From a virus: a DNA stretch of 36,321 nucleotides. The position numbers and the translations under genes are program-made. Below are positions 24,012 to 32,187 of the stretch, piece after piece. The stretch is from positions 1 to 36,321 of the IMG/VR virus record IMGVR_UViG_3300027868_000018. The stretch is one strand, 5' to 3'. The notes beneath the pieces were generated by a model. That model did not search any database. It had not been told where the DNA came from and was given only the letters and a program-made list of their open reading frames with translations. Within the stretch, counting starts at the first letter, position 1. Each line of letters opens with the position of its first letter.

Positions 24012-24049
24012 CTTTGTTTAAATTTAGGCGGCCGGAGCCGCCTGATTAA

Positions 24050-25144
24050 TTATAGACCAGTATCAAGACAGCCGTATTGATCAATTGCTGTTGGGATCAT
24101 CAAAGGTCGAGCGCCTACACCGGCGAAAATGTTCTCACCGTCGGGACTTAACCAAACATTAGGATGTAGATCCATGCCGCCCGCTGCATTAGTTATACGG
24201 CCAGGAAGTTCCGGAAGTAATTGCGCTCTTCCGACACCAAGAAGTTTTCCGATATTAGGAATACCGCCGAATGTAGCATCAAGACGGACACCGTCTGATA
24301 TTGCAATCACTTTTGCTGGATCAAGATATGGTGTAATAACTCCTGTTTGCGGATGCTTGTATTTTCCTGTGTATGTCCACATCTCATATACATAAGAGCC
24401 TATAGCGATCCAACCATGGAATCTCCCACCTTGCCCGCGCATAACTGGTTTATCTATCATACCTCTGTTAATACGACGGTTATCAAGAGCGGCCAAAACA
24501 GTAGTATCTTTAATAAAAGATTTAAAAGCTGTTTCCCCAAAAATAAAACGGTCAACATCTCTCTTACCATCCGATCTAATCACATCGGCCAAGGATTCAA
24601 GATCCCCCATTTTATCATCGCTTGGTGCATCCCATGTTGTACTCGCTGTAGGAAAATGAGTAGCTTTCGGTTTAAAATCGATGGTATAAATAGAAGCACC
24701 TGTCTCATTTGTCAATGTTACTGTTCCTGTCTGCAAAACTTGAGATGCTTGTAGTTCTATAGCCCTTCTTATTTTTGCTTCGACTTTTACCATGTTGTTA
24801 TACATATACGCGATTAAATCAGTCCTGTATCGAGGACTTTCAAATGGGTTTTTCCCTGGTGTTCTGTTGAGTAACTGAACCGAGTTCATTGCAATAGCTT
24901 CTTTGTGAATCGGTGCAATAAAACTCTTGTTAGTGTAGATGGAACCTTCGTTCATACGGTATCCCGTCGAAAGATCAGTAACAGCAATTGAGACGTCTTC
25001 TTCTGATCTTATGATGTCAAATTCCACTTCTTTTCCTGGGTAAAAATTTTCAGGGGGACTGCGAAACATCCCTGCAAAAAATAGCGTAACTGCTGCCATT
25101 TGGTTGTATACTCGAATCATTCGACGTGTGGTTTCGTTGCTCAT
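24050..25144 (-). CDS. Major capsid protein, lambda gpE family
   Basis: 364 aa, GGAAGGAG site upstream. Signatures of the gpE-like HK97-fold family: FFPGKEVEFDIIRSEEDVSIAV-type opening (actual: NFYPGKEVEFDIIRS), FIAPIHKEAIAM, NPFESPRYRTDLIAYM, AIELQASQVLQTGTV, WTYTGKYKHPQTGVITPYLD and the C-terminal DENIFA-like PDGENIFAGVGARPLM. It builds the icosahedral shell, with the D-like protein just upstream as its cement. Length is normal for the family. Confidence 0.95.
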   Translation of the reverse strand: MSNETTRRMIRVYNQMAAVTLFFAGMFRSPPENFYPGKEVEFDIIRSEEDVSIAVTDLSTGYRMNEGSIYTNKSFIAPIHKEAIAMNSVQLLNRTPGKNPFESPRYRTDLIAYMYNNMVKVEAKIRRAIELQASQVLQTGTVTLTNETGASIYTIDFKPKATHFPTASTTWDAPSDDKMGDLESLADVIRSDGKRDVDRFIFGETAFKSFIKDTTVLAALDNRRINRGMIDKPVMRGQGGRFHGWIAIGSYVYEMWTYTGKYKHPQTGVITPYLDPAKVIAISDGVRLDATFGGIPNIGKLLGVGRAQLLPELPGRITNAAGGMDLHPNVWLSPDGENIFAGVGARPLMIPTAIDQYGCLDTGL

Positions 25145-25169
25145 AGTTCAACTCCTTCCTGATTAAAAA

Positions 25170-26480
25170 TTACTGATTATCTAAATCGTTTAGTTCGAAA
25201 ACGTTAGTAGCTACAAGACCATAATCCCTCAACTGATCTCTTACCGCACTATCTATGTTACTATCGTCAGTGTCCGAATGGATAACCAATCTTTCTTTTT
25301 TGTAAGTACCTTTAATTCCAGCTCGAATAACAACTGAACTTACAGCACCTGTGATTATCTCATAAGTAAGAATAGCCAATGGAATTTGCGCTCCGCCTGC
25401 TCCGTCTTTTTCGAAAACAACCATGTTGCCGTTGGAAACAGTTGTCAGAGAAAATTTATCACCGACTATAAAATCTGTCGCACCATCTGTGAGAGTAAAT
25501 TTTAATCCAGCAACTTCAATTGCGGTTGCTTGTAGTGCCCCTGCTGCCATTTCGATATTCGATGCTATTAAAGCGCCGTTAGGATCTTCCAGTTTCCACA
25601 AACCGACTGTATTAGCAACAGTCACTGCAAATTTATCACCAACGATAAAATCTGTTGCACCGGCGGTTATAGTGAACGCTATTCCTGCAACTTCAATTGC
25701 TGTTGCTTGTAACGCTCCTGCATCCATTATAATGTTACTGTCGATTATTGATCCACTCGGATCAACTAATTTAAAAACACCGCCAGTATCAGTGATGGTA
25801 ATAGTCCAGTAATCACCAACGATAAAGTCCGTTGAACCATCTGAAATTGTTATACCAAAATGACTGTTAAGATATGCAACACCGACTGTCAAATCCTCAA
25901 GCACTTGACCATCTGGGTCGATTACTTGGAAAATTTCAGAACCAGAAACAGAAGCATCTGTACAAGTAGCTATGTACGCGCCTGCTTTAGCTACCGCACC
26001 GGCTACAACAGCAGATGCTGTACCATTACCTGTACCTGTGGCAACCGCAGCCCCTACTGCAACACCGCCTTTTGTTCCAAGTTCAGTCATTTCAAGATTA
26101 TAAGCCCCTGGCTCTAAACCTTTTTTATCGGCTGTTATAACCAAGGCCGTTACAGTACCGTCACCTGTGTTGCCACCATCAGCCGCTGCTGTTGCCGTTG
26201 CTGTACCTTTTGCAACCGCAACTGATGTACATTCAAGATTATGTGCACCTACTAATGGGACGATAGGACCATCCGCAACTGTTGACAATGTTACAGTACC
26301 GTCACCTGTATTACCAGCATCTGCTGCTGCTGTAACCGCATCGTTTAACACTTTGCGTCCAAGAAGAGTACCTTCTTTGTACGTTGTAGAACTTGACACT
26401 GATAAGGTAGCGTCTTCAAATTCTGCATCATTCAGAAGCACTGTTCCGATGTCTAAATTTGTTATTGTTAAATTAGCCAT
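25170..26480 (-). CDS. Enlarged lambda gpD-like head decoration protein with repeat insert
   Basis: 436 aa, about four times lambda gpD. Residues 1-50 (LNDAEFEDATLSV, TTYKEGTLLGRK) and 351-436 (NMVVFEKDGAGGAQIPLAIL, IRAGIKGTYKKERLVI, LRDYGLVATNVFELNDLD) are the two halves of a D-type decoration domain that binds and stabilises the expanded capsid. Between them lies a 300-residue insert of Gly/Ala/Thr-rich beta repeats (NTGDGTVT at 57 and 104, GNGTAS at 151, TDFIVGD at 217, 276 and 335). The insert would project from the capsid surface. GGAG site upstream of the ATG. Confidence 0.88.
   Translation of the reverse strand: MANLTITNLDIGTVLLNDAEFEDATLSVSSSTTYKEGTLLGRKVLNDAVTAAADAGNTGDGTVTLSTVADGPIVPLVGAHNLECTSVAVAKGTATATAAADGGNTGDGTVTALVITADKKGLEPGAYNLEMTELGTKGGVAVGAAVATGTGNGTASAVVAGAVAKAGAYIATCTDASVSGSEIFQVIDPDGQVLEDLTVGVAYLNSHFGITISDGSTDFIVGDYWTITITDTGGVFKLVDPSGSIIDSNIIMDAGALQATAIEVAGIAFTITAGATDFIVGDKFAVTVANTVGLWKLEDPNGALIASNIEMAAGALQATAIEVAGLKFTLTDGATDFIVGDKFSLTTVSNGNMVVFEKDGAGGAQIPLAILTYEIITGAVSSVVIRAGIKGTYKKERLVIHSDTDDSNIDSAVRDQLRDYGLVATNVFELNDLDNQ
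25437..25790 (-). repeat. Two 59-residue tandem units inside the decoration protein
   Basis: Residues 231-289 and 290-348 align without gaps and share KLxDPxGxxI, GALQATAIEVAG and GATDFIVGDKF; the TDFIVGD element of a third, more diverged unit lies 59 residues earlier. The DNA period is 177 bp. The two units differ at many third positions, so the duplication is not very recent. Confidence 0.9.
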
Positions 26481-26513
26481 GTTTTTTTTTTACTCCATTA
26501 TTTTGAGTTTAAA

Positions 26514-26879
26514 TTAATCTGCTTCCGGGGCTACACCAAATTTTTCTTCTATTGCTGCCGCAACTGCTTCTGCTTCTGTTTCAACGTCTTTATCAGTGTT
26601 TACATCGTCTGCCGGAGTAGCTTCTTTATCATCTTCCACGCGATCTTGCATATCACGTTTGTTCATCCCGGCGGCCATGTATTTTGCTTGAATAGTCGCA
26701 GTCATGACCGAACCATCTTCGATTGCGGCAAACGCTGTTTTCGTATCGCCTGAAGCATTCCCAAGAGTCAGATGCGCATTTACTCTGTCGCGTTCAGCAA
26801 GCACACCTTGTTTGTGTCCTTCTTCGATTAACGCAGCATAAATTTCTGGATGTTTTGCTTTCAATTCATTGATGTCCAT
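26514..26879 (-). CDS. Nested scaffold protein (internal start in the protease gene)
   Basis: An in-frame ATG at codon 237 of the protease gene (26879) has a perfect AGGAG at 26890-26886, 6 nt upstream. The 121-aa product starts MDINELKAKHPEIYAALIEEG (in part), is acidic with helical stretches, and ends in AAIEEKFGVAPEAD. This is the lambda C/Nu3 arrangement: many scaffold copies from the inner start, few protease-scaffold fusions from the outer start. Confidence 0.82.
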   Translation of the reverse strand: MDINELKAKHPEIYAALIEEGHKQGVLAERDRVNAHLTLGNASGDTKTAFAAIEDGSVMTATIQAKYMAAGMNKRDMQDRVEDDKEATPADDVNTDKDVETEAEAVAAAIEEKFGVAPEAD

Positions 26880-27587
26880 TGTTTTCTCCTTTTTAATGCG
26901 GTTATCCCTGCTTTCTGCTTTTGCAGGTTTTTTAATATCTGTAAGCAGGGAACCTGCATTACATTCTAAATCCGGTAACAACGCTGCTACCTGGTCATAA
27001 TCGTCTGGTTCTTCATCTCTTAATTTTTTCATGCTTGCATTAAAAGATTCTTTCGCTGCAGCAAGTGCAATGATTTTCGAATCAGGATTCAAGTCTTCTT
27101 CACCGTTCACCGAATCCACAAATCCGCTCTCTAAGATAGCTGCACCGCCTATTAAATATGTTTCGTCGTCCATCATCTTTGCTATAGATTCTGCATTAAT
27201 GCCGGTTTTTTTAGTGTATTCTTTTGCTAACATCTGCGAAAGACGTTCAACAATATCTGCTGACTTTCTTAATTCTTTATAATCGCCGGATGTATAAGTC
27301 CACACATTGTGAATCATAAAAATTGCGTTTGCTTCGGCTGTTATTTCATCACCAGCTAAGGGTATATAGGAACCCATTGACGCCGCCAGCCCCACTAAAT
27401 TAAAAGTCACTTTTCCAGAATAATTTTTAAACATATTAAAAACTTTTATTCCGGTATAAACAGCGCCCCCAGGGGATGAAAAATCAACTATGATATCTTT
27501 ACCCCCTGCTTTATGTAATATCGCTTTTACAACTCGGGTATTTATTTCCCACCCGACTTCACCATCAAGTGTAAATTTTTCCGCCAT
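26514..27587 (-). CDS. ClpP-like head maturation protease with C-terminal scaffold region
   Basis: 357 aa. The protease part (about 1-200) has the ClpP/S14-type layout: DFSSPGGAVYTGIKVFNM, VGLAASMGSYIPLAGD with nucleophile Ser70, ANAIFMIHNVW with His93 and MMDDETYL with probable Asp141. The last 120 residues are acidic and helical, the usual scaffold, as in lambda C with Nu3. The fused form would cleave scaffold and capsid arms inside the prohead. An internal start (see next entry) releases the scaffold alone. Gene start overlaps the preceding stop as TAATG; decoration and capsid genes follow. Confidence 0.92.
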   Translation of the reverse strand: MAEKFTLDGEVGWEINTRVVKAILHKAGGKDIIVDFSSPGGAVYTGIKVFNMFKNYSGKVTFNLVGLAASMGSYIPLAGDEITAEANAIFMIHNVWTYTSGDYKELRKSADIVERLSQMLAKEYTKKTGINAESIAKMMDDETYLIGGAAILESGFVDSVNGEEDLNPDSKIIALAAAKESFNASMKKLRDEEPDDYDQVAALLPDLECNAGSLLTDIKKPAKAESRDNRIKKEKTMDINELKAKHPEIYAALIEEGHKQGVLAERDRVNAHLTLGNASGDTKTAFAAIEDGSVMTATIQAKYMAAGMNKRDMQDRVEDDKEATPADDVNTDKDVETEAEAVAAAIEEKFGVAPEAD

Positions 27588-27856
27588 TATAAGTCCACCC
27601 TTACTGCTCCTGCAGTTGTTATAGCTTTTACATACACGTCAATTGCTACACTGTGGTTAATTATTGCGTAATCAGCACATGAAAAAAGAGGCCCTGCTTC
27701 ATCATCATCTGTCGGCGCTGCTTCGCCTGTTAGTTTATAAGTTTGTACATATTTAGCAGGTGAATTAATCTGCTTAGAAATAGTACCTGAAGTGACATTA
27801 GTAGCCACTTTTGTCCAAACATCTGCGAGACATGTTACTGAAACTGGATTTGCCAT
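27587..27856 (-). CDS. Small beta-rich hypothetical protein upstream of the protease
   Basis: 89 aa: MANPVSVTCLADVWTKVATN, then GTISKQINSPAKYVQTYKLTG and SHSVAID-type strand SVAIDVYVKAITTAGAVRVDL at the end. It looks like a single small beta-sandwich domain. It lies in an insert of four genes (27.6-30.2 kb) between portal and protease that is absent from lambda and Mu. Possibly a base or cap for the two larger beta-structured proteins beside it. No catalytic residues seen. Confidence 0.65.
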   Translation of the reverse strand: MANPVSVTCLADVWTKVATNVTSGTISKQINSPAKYVQTYKLTGEAAPTDDDEAGPLFSCADYAIINHSVAIDVYVKAITTAGAVRVDL

Positions 27857-27859
27857 ATT

Positions 27860-29284
27860 TTATCCTTTACCTAATACCACATTAATATTTGTTCCTAATA
27901 TATTTGACGTTGTGTCATGGTTATCTACGAAAACTTCTATTTCATCACCAGATGAATAATCTATTTTTGCTCCAATGGTCAAATTACCTGGACTATTGCT
28001 TGATGGTGAAGTTGTTATCTCGCTATATTCAATATATTCTCCGAGAGCATAATAATGTGTTCCACTGCCGTCATCTGTAAATGTGTGCACCGCCCCACCT
28101 TTGGTATTAGACACTTGAAACGTATCTGCTGCTGTGTTCACAATCCAATAAAATTGATCTTCTCTAATTTCAGCGGGCAATGTCCCGTCAGTAGAGAGTC
28201 TTATTGATGTATCATTAGCCAAACCATGTCCAACACGATTAATTATGTTTGTTCCATTTGTATACGTGACTTCATATGTTTCTGATTGCGTGTGAGTTAT
28301 ATAACAGCCCATTAGTATGTTGACACCTGTTACTGGTTCGATGGATATATAAGCGGTAATATCAGCAGTGATTGATTCTGGACTTTCGCTTATAATTTTC
28401 CCATCTGATGTATATGATGTTCGTTCCTGAAATCCATCAACATATGTTCCATTAATACGTACAGGAACTCCTGTTTGATCTATAACCGTTTCAGTAGTGT
28501 TATTTTGAAAACCTATTCTTGCTGATACAGTAGAGTCTGATATATTTGTGTTGCCTGTAAATTTAAACCCGATTTCGGTTTGATCCAATGAACCTGCCTC
28601 GAAAACATTATCAATTGTTGCTGATCCAGATAAACCAATAGTACAGCCATGAGCTGTAACGTTATTAAATGATGTACCAGAATCAAAATTAATAGCTATT
28701 TCATTGCCTTGAATTGTAGGTGCATAGCTTACAATATCAATATCGCCTTGTGTTGTACCTTCCCATGAGATGAATGTTGTAGATTGGTTTGTTCCAGTCA
28801 TCAATAAACCCGCTATATTTGTTATAGATAGGTTTGATAAAGTTAATCCAGTGCCTATAGTGATAAACCGTGATGTTGTTATAGAAAAAACCCCACCATT
28901 AACAGATCCTACTGAACCTGGGCTTAATGCTGCAAAGTTATCTATAACAAGCGCACCTTGTGGGGTTGTTGATGTTATATCAAATAAAGTACCACCACCT
29001 GTAAATATTGCAAATATATCTGATATTCTTTTGACACGAGATCCCATTTCAGGCGTATCAAACAATACACCCGCTCCCTCATATATGATTGTACCATTTA
29101 TTAATTTACAATTACTATCCTCCGGAAATCTGATTGGATCAGATATAGTAACAGTCCGCAACTGAAGATCATAAACTTTATCTTCGAGTGAAATAAAACC
29201 GCCATCAGGATCAGGAAGATCATTAAAACAAGCACAATCTGCTCCACCTGCTCCGTTTCCTATTATAGACCCATTACACACCAT
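27860..29284 (-). CDS. Beta-helical fibre- or spike-like protein encoded among head genes
   Basis: 474 aa. The N-terminus has a Cys-rich patch (NGSIIGNGAGGADCACFNDL). Residues about 60-290 show regularly spaced short strands and turns (INGTIIYEGAGVLFD, LVIDNFAAL, LTLSNLSITNIAGLLMTG, IDNVFEAGS, FTGNTNISDSTVSAR), a right-handed parallel beta-helix pattern as in tailspikes. The C-terminal 170 residues form compact beta domains (YEVTYTNGTNIINRVGHGL, ADTFQVSNTKGGAVHTFTDDG). No polysaccharide-lyase residues are identifiable. Location suggests a capsid-attached fibre; a misplaced tail adhesin is the alternative. Overlaps the upstream stop by one base. Confidence 0.7.
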   Translation of the reverse strand: MVCNGSIIGNGAGGADCACFNDLPDPDGGFISLEDKVYDLQLRTVTISDPIRFPEDSNCKLINGTIIYEGAGVLFDTPEMGSRVKRISDIFAIFTGGGTLFDITSTTPQGALVIDNFAALSPGSVGSVNGGVFSITTSRFITIGTGLTLSNLSITNIAGLLMTGTNQSTTFISWEGTTQGDIDIVSYAPTIQGNEIAINFDSGTSFNNVTAHGCTIGLSGSATIDNVFEAGSLDQTEIGFKFTGNTNISDSTVSARIGFQNNTTETVIDQTGVPVRINGTYVDGFQERTSYTSDGKIISESPESITADITAYISIEPVTGVNILMGCYITHTQSETYEVTYTNGTNIINRVGHGLANDTSIRLSTDGTLPAEIREDQFYWIVNTAADTFQVSNTKGGAVHTFTDDGSGTHYYALGEYIEYSEITTSPSSNSPGNLTIGAKIDYSSGDEIEVFVDNHDTTSNILGTNINVVLGKG

Positions 29285-29475
29285 TAGTCTTCCTCTTCTT
29301 GAATGCTTTCTCCAAACGCTATAACTAATTTATCTTTTGCCTGGTATTTATATTTAAGTTTCTTTTCGAGGTCATTTATTCTTTTTTTTGTTACTCTCCA
29401 GTCATTTGGTATATCTTCGAGATTTAATAAAATTTCGATCCTTCTAATTCTATTCTCTAAATCTTTTGACGCCAT
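29284..29475 (-). CDS. 63-aa coiled-coil protein in the structural insert
   Basis: MASKDLENRIRRIEILLNLE and then KKRINDLEKKLKYKYQAKDKL (in part) show heptads of Leu and Ile with flanking charges, so an oligomeric coiled coil is likely. It lies between two beta-structured proteins and its stop overlaps the next start as TAATG. It may be a trimerisation or attachment factor for them. No homologue recognised. Confidence 0.65.
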   Translation of the reverse strand: MASKDLENRIRRIEILLNLEDIPNDWRVTKKRINDLEKKLKYKYQAKDKLVIAFGESIQEEED

Positions 29476-29486
29476 TATATAATCCT

Positions 29487-30206
29487 TTATTTTGTGTAAA
29501 TTTCATCTTGCATAAAAAAACCACGTGTGAAGTATTGCATATTTATAGAACCAGAAGCAGATAAATTTATTTGTTTTGATGAATCTGTTAATATCTCTAT
29601 ATTTATTGCACCCCTACCAGCTACGGTATACTGATGTATATCTTCATTAGTTTCACCACCAGTGGATACATGTGTGTTTGTTGAACCCGCATCAACCATC
29701 CATTCACCAATAACAATCATACCGCCCATTGGTATAGTACAAATAACATCAGTCCCAGAAACAGCCGCCCATACAAAATCATTTATTTTACCTTTTATAT
29801 AAAAAGCCCTACCGCCAGTATAAAACGGATATATGTTACCGGAACCATTAATATAAACAAATCCTATACACCGCCATGTGGTGTTTGTAGGATGATAATA
29901 ACCGTATTTACTTGCGTTCAACGTTGGCATTGTATCGGAATACTCTACATCAGTAGTAGTTACCGTAGAAGTCGTAGGTGGGTCTATATAAATAGCATAG
30001 AAGGTACTATTAGATACAGAAGTTAGTTGTTTAGTTATATCTGATGTTACATTAAAATAGCGGTCTAAACCATCATTTATATGTATTTGTCCTGTATGTA
30101 TGTAGATTTCGTCGGCGTCTTTATAAGACACACGTAAAGTTTGCGTACCATAAGGTAACTCATTTATATTTCTGCCTCCATTTCCTATTGTAAGACCGTT
30201 ATTCAT
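29487..30206 (-). CDS. Beta-structured virion protein downstream of the portal gene
   Basis: 239 aa. GNGGRNINELPYGTQTLRVSY opens it in part. The middle has alternating strands typical of fibre shafts (TFYAIYIDPPTTST, YGYYHPTNTTWRCIGFVYI, GNIYPFYTGGRAFYIKG) and the end has IVIGEWMVDAG and INLSASGSINMQYFTRGFF. The pattern 'xxYYxIY...P...WRCIGF...' recurs in phage fibre and neck proteins of unknown receptor. Overlaps the portal stop by 4 nt, so it is expressed with head genes. Role as capsid or neck fibre is inference. Confidence 0.65.
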   Translation of the reverse strand: MNNGLTIGNGGRNINELPYGTQTLRVSYKDADEIYIHTGQIHINDGLDRYFNVTSDITKQLTSVSNSTFYAIYIDPPTTSTVTTTDVEYSDTMPTLNASKYGYYHPTNTTWRCIGFVYINGSGNIYPFYTGGRAFYIKGKINDFVWAAVSGTDVICTIPMGGMIVIGEWMVDAGSTNTHVSTGGETNEDIHQYTVAGRGAINIEILTDSSKQINLSASGSINMQYFTRGFFMQDEIYTK

Positions 30207-31861
30207 TTAACATCCTTTACGTCTGCTATGTCAGTGGTTTCTTTTGGTCCAAACTCTTGTTCAAGTTCTAACATTGGTCGCATTGCTTCTATTTTTAATA
30301 AATTTTCCTGCTTAAGACGTTTTATATTTTTCGAAAATTTAGTTCCTGTGATTCCTCTGGCTTCCCTGGCATTTGTGGACCAACCTTCGTCGATTAACAT
30401 TTTACTGCCTTTGGCTTGTTTAAGCATATCAGTAGATGGTTTTATTGATCCATACCATTCAACTGATGTCCATGCTCCGAACACATCATATTCAACAGGA
30501 TTTCGCCACGCTTCTAAAAATCCGGGAGTTTTTATTTTTTGGAGCAAAACTTCTGATATTAACCATTCAATATAAATAGGAGTGCAGAAAAATTCACCGA
30601 AAGCAGACCACTCTTTATTTAAAAATATTTTGAATTCGTTTATAGCAGCTTGACTGGCGCTGTAGTTATTAGAGAAAGCCAACGTTAAAATTTCCGGGGG
30701 TACTTCATTTGACCAGGCTACAGCTTGAATTATAGCGGCTTCAAAAATAGGAAAATTAATGTCTGTACCCTCTCCGCCTTTTAAAACTGGTTCTTCCCCT
30801 GTTTGCAATTCTTCAATAACCATTCCTGGTATTTGACTGGCGATATTAAATTTTCGTGCTTGACCATCACTATCTGTTATTGATACAGCGTCCCGGCGAA
30901 CCGCCCCGCCTTGAATTGGTAGAGTCCCCATTTTATCATCTGTTTTCTTTATGAACATAGCTAAAATGGAATTCACAACGGCTTTCCGTTGCGTAGAGTC
31001 TCTATAACGATCGACCTCTTTTAGAGATTGTAAAACTAATGATAAAATAGGGGTCCCGCGAACGTCATCAAAACGTTTATCACTCCCGAAAACTAACCAG
31101 GATATTTTACGACCGGTTTTTTTTCCATATGCTGGAATACGTTTTGTTTTTAAGTCATCTTGTCGTACCCAGTATGCAACAACTCGTTTTTTACTATCAA
31201 ATTCTACACCGTGTTTAATTTCATGTTTCTTATTTAATTTTGTTTTTTCTGAAAAATAAGGTGTCTGAACTTTATTACCTGATATTAACTGAATCATAGG
31301 TGTGTTAGTAACCTTCGAATGTCTCATAACTACCAGTACGTCACCTGAGATTAAAGCTGCTGTCTTAGCTGCTCTTTGTATAGCACCCCAGGTATTTGCT
31401 TGATTATAATCACATACTAAAGGATTTTTTCCCCATATTCCGAAGCGGGTTTCTACCGTCTCTGCCCATTCGTTTAAACTATCCTCTGGTACTCCAATTA
31501 TTTTTTCAAATGGGCAGGCTTCTGGCATTAAACCCGTATTTATAATATTGGTTACAAGCCTTTTAATTAATCCGGCGGCATATAAATTTTCGTTGAATAA
31601 TTGTTCAGATCTCGCACGTAGTGTCCAGTAATCAATCTGTTGTAATTGTGTAGGTCCAAAACCCCCGGAGAATTTACCACCATCCCAGATTGAATCCTGG
31701 TAGTCTGATGTGTTATTCTGTCCAGCATATGCAAAAGGATTTAGTTTATCTACAGGTATGGTATTAGTTTCTGTATCTACTGGTTTTTTACCGAATGTAA
31801 ACCCAAATATTTTTACCAATTTGGCCTCACTAATGTTGTTCCGCCTTCCAACCGCGCGCAT
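30203..31861 (-). CDS. Portal protein, lambda GpB family
   Basis: 552 aa. Signature segments: YWTLRARSEQLFNENLYAAG, LVTNIINTGLMPEACP, SGDVLVVMRHSK, LISGNKVQTPYF, GTPILSLVLQSLKEVDRYRD and PPEILTLAFSNNYSASQAAI. The dodecameric ring is the DNA gate, terminase docking site and tail attachment point. The ATG at 31861 would overlap gpW by 49 nt; a TTG at 31819 (codon 15) with GTGAGG just upstream overlaps the gpW stop directly and would begin VKIFGFTFGKK, a more usual portal start. The true start is open. Confidence 0.95.
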   Translation of the reverse strand: MRAVGRRNNISEAKLVKIFGFTFGKKPVDTETNTIPVDKLNPFAYAGQNNTSDYQDSIWDGGKFSGGFGPTQLQQIDYWTLRARSEQLFNENLYAAGLIKRLVTNIINTGLMPEACPFEKIIGVPEDSLNEWAETVETRFGIWGKNPLVCDYNQANTWGAIQRAAKTAALISGDVLVVMRHSKVTNTPMIQLISGNKVQTPYFSEKTKLNKKHEIKHGVEFDSKKRVVAYWVRQDDLKTKRIPAYGKKTGRKISWLVFGSDKRFDDVRGTPILSLVLQSLKEVDRYRDSTQRKAVVNSILAMFIKKTDDKMGTLPIQGGAVRRDAVSITDSDGQARKFNIASQIPGMVIEELQTGEEPVLKGGEGTDINFPIFEAAIIQAVAWSNEVPPEILTLAFSNNYSASQAAINEFKIFLNKEWSAFGEFFCTPIYIEWLISEVLLQKIKTPGFLEAWRNPVEYDVFGAWTSVEWYGSIKPSTDMLKQAKGSKMLIDEGWSTNAREARGITGTKFSKNIKRLKQENLLKIEAMRPMLELEQEFGPKETTDIADVKDVK

Positions 31862-32064
31862 ATAGTTGCAAGTTGGTTATATAAACTGTTTATAGTCCGT
31901 TGTAATGACGCAACATTAATTTTTGTTACGGTTTGACGAGTCTGTCCAGTATCTAATGTATAAGACTCTATAGCGCCTGAAGCAAGAGACGCCGCCGCTG
32001 TTTGGTATGCGATTATTTGAGCTTCTATTGTTGCTTTTTGTGCTATTAAGAAAGTGTTATCCAT
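31813..32064 (-). CDS. gpW-like head-tail joining protein, first gene of a leaderless transcript
   Basis: 83 aa: an N-terminal helix (NTFLIAQKATIEAQIIAYQT), a hinge with a beta turn (SYTLDTGQTRQTVTKINVAS) and a second helix (LQRTINSLYNQLATICARLEG). This is the lambda gpW pattern and it lies directly before the portal, as in lambda. gpW enters the virion after packaging and prepares the tail-binding site. No Shine-Dalgarno site precedes the ATG; a promoter ends 6 nt before it. Confidence 0.88.
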   Translation of the reverse strand: MDNTFLIAQKATIEAQIIAYQTAAASLASGAIESYTLDTGQTRQTVTKINVASLQRTINSLYNQLATICARLEGGTTLVRPNW

Positions 32065-32070
32065 ATCGAT

Positions 32071-32099
32071 AATATATAGGTTATGTCGTACGCTGTCAA
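32071..32099 (-). promoter_or_regulatory. Minus-strand promoter for the connector-capsid operon
   Basis: On the minus strand TTGACA (32099-32094), exactly 17 nt, then TATATT (32076-32071). Six nt separate it from the ATG at 32064, so the transcript should start at or beside the start codon. The -35 lies 33 bp from the plus-strand palindrome at 32127, matching the 15.7-kb site. Confidence 0.8.
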
Positions 32100-32126
32100 T
32101 TTAATTTTACTTTATTTTAATTAAAG

Positions 32127-32157
32127 GGTTGACACTGTAAACCTACCGTGTTATTAT
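32127..32157 (+). promoter_or_regulatory. Cassette promoter 3 with palindromic operator over the -35 box
   Basis: GGTTGACACTGTAAACC at 32127-32143 differs from the two other copies only at its central base. -35 TTGACA (32129-32134), 17 nt, -10 TATTAT (32152-32157). It drives five small genes to the hairpin at 33382. Confidence 0.88.
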
Positions 32158-32187
32158 GAGTCATGATCAACAACCAAGGAGATTATC

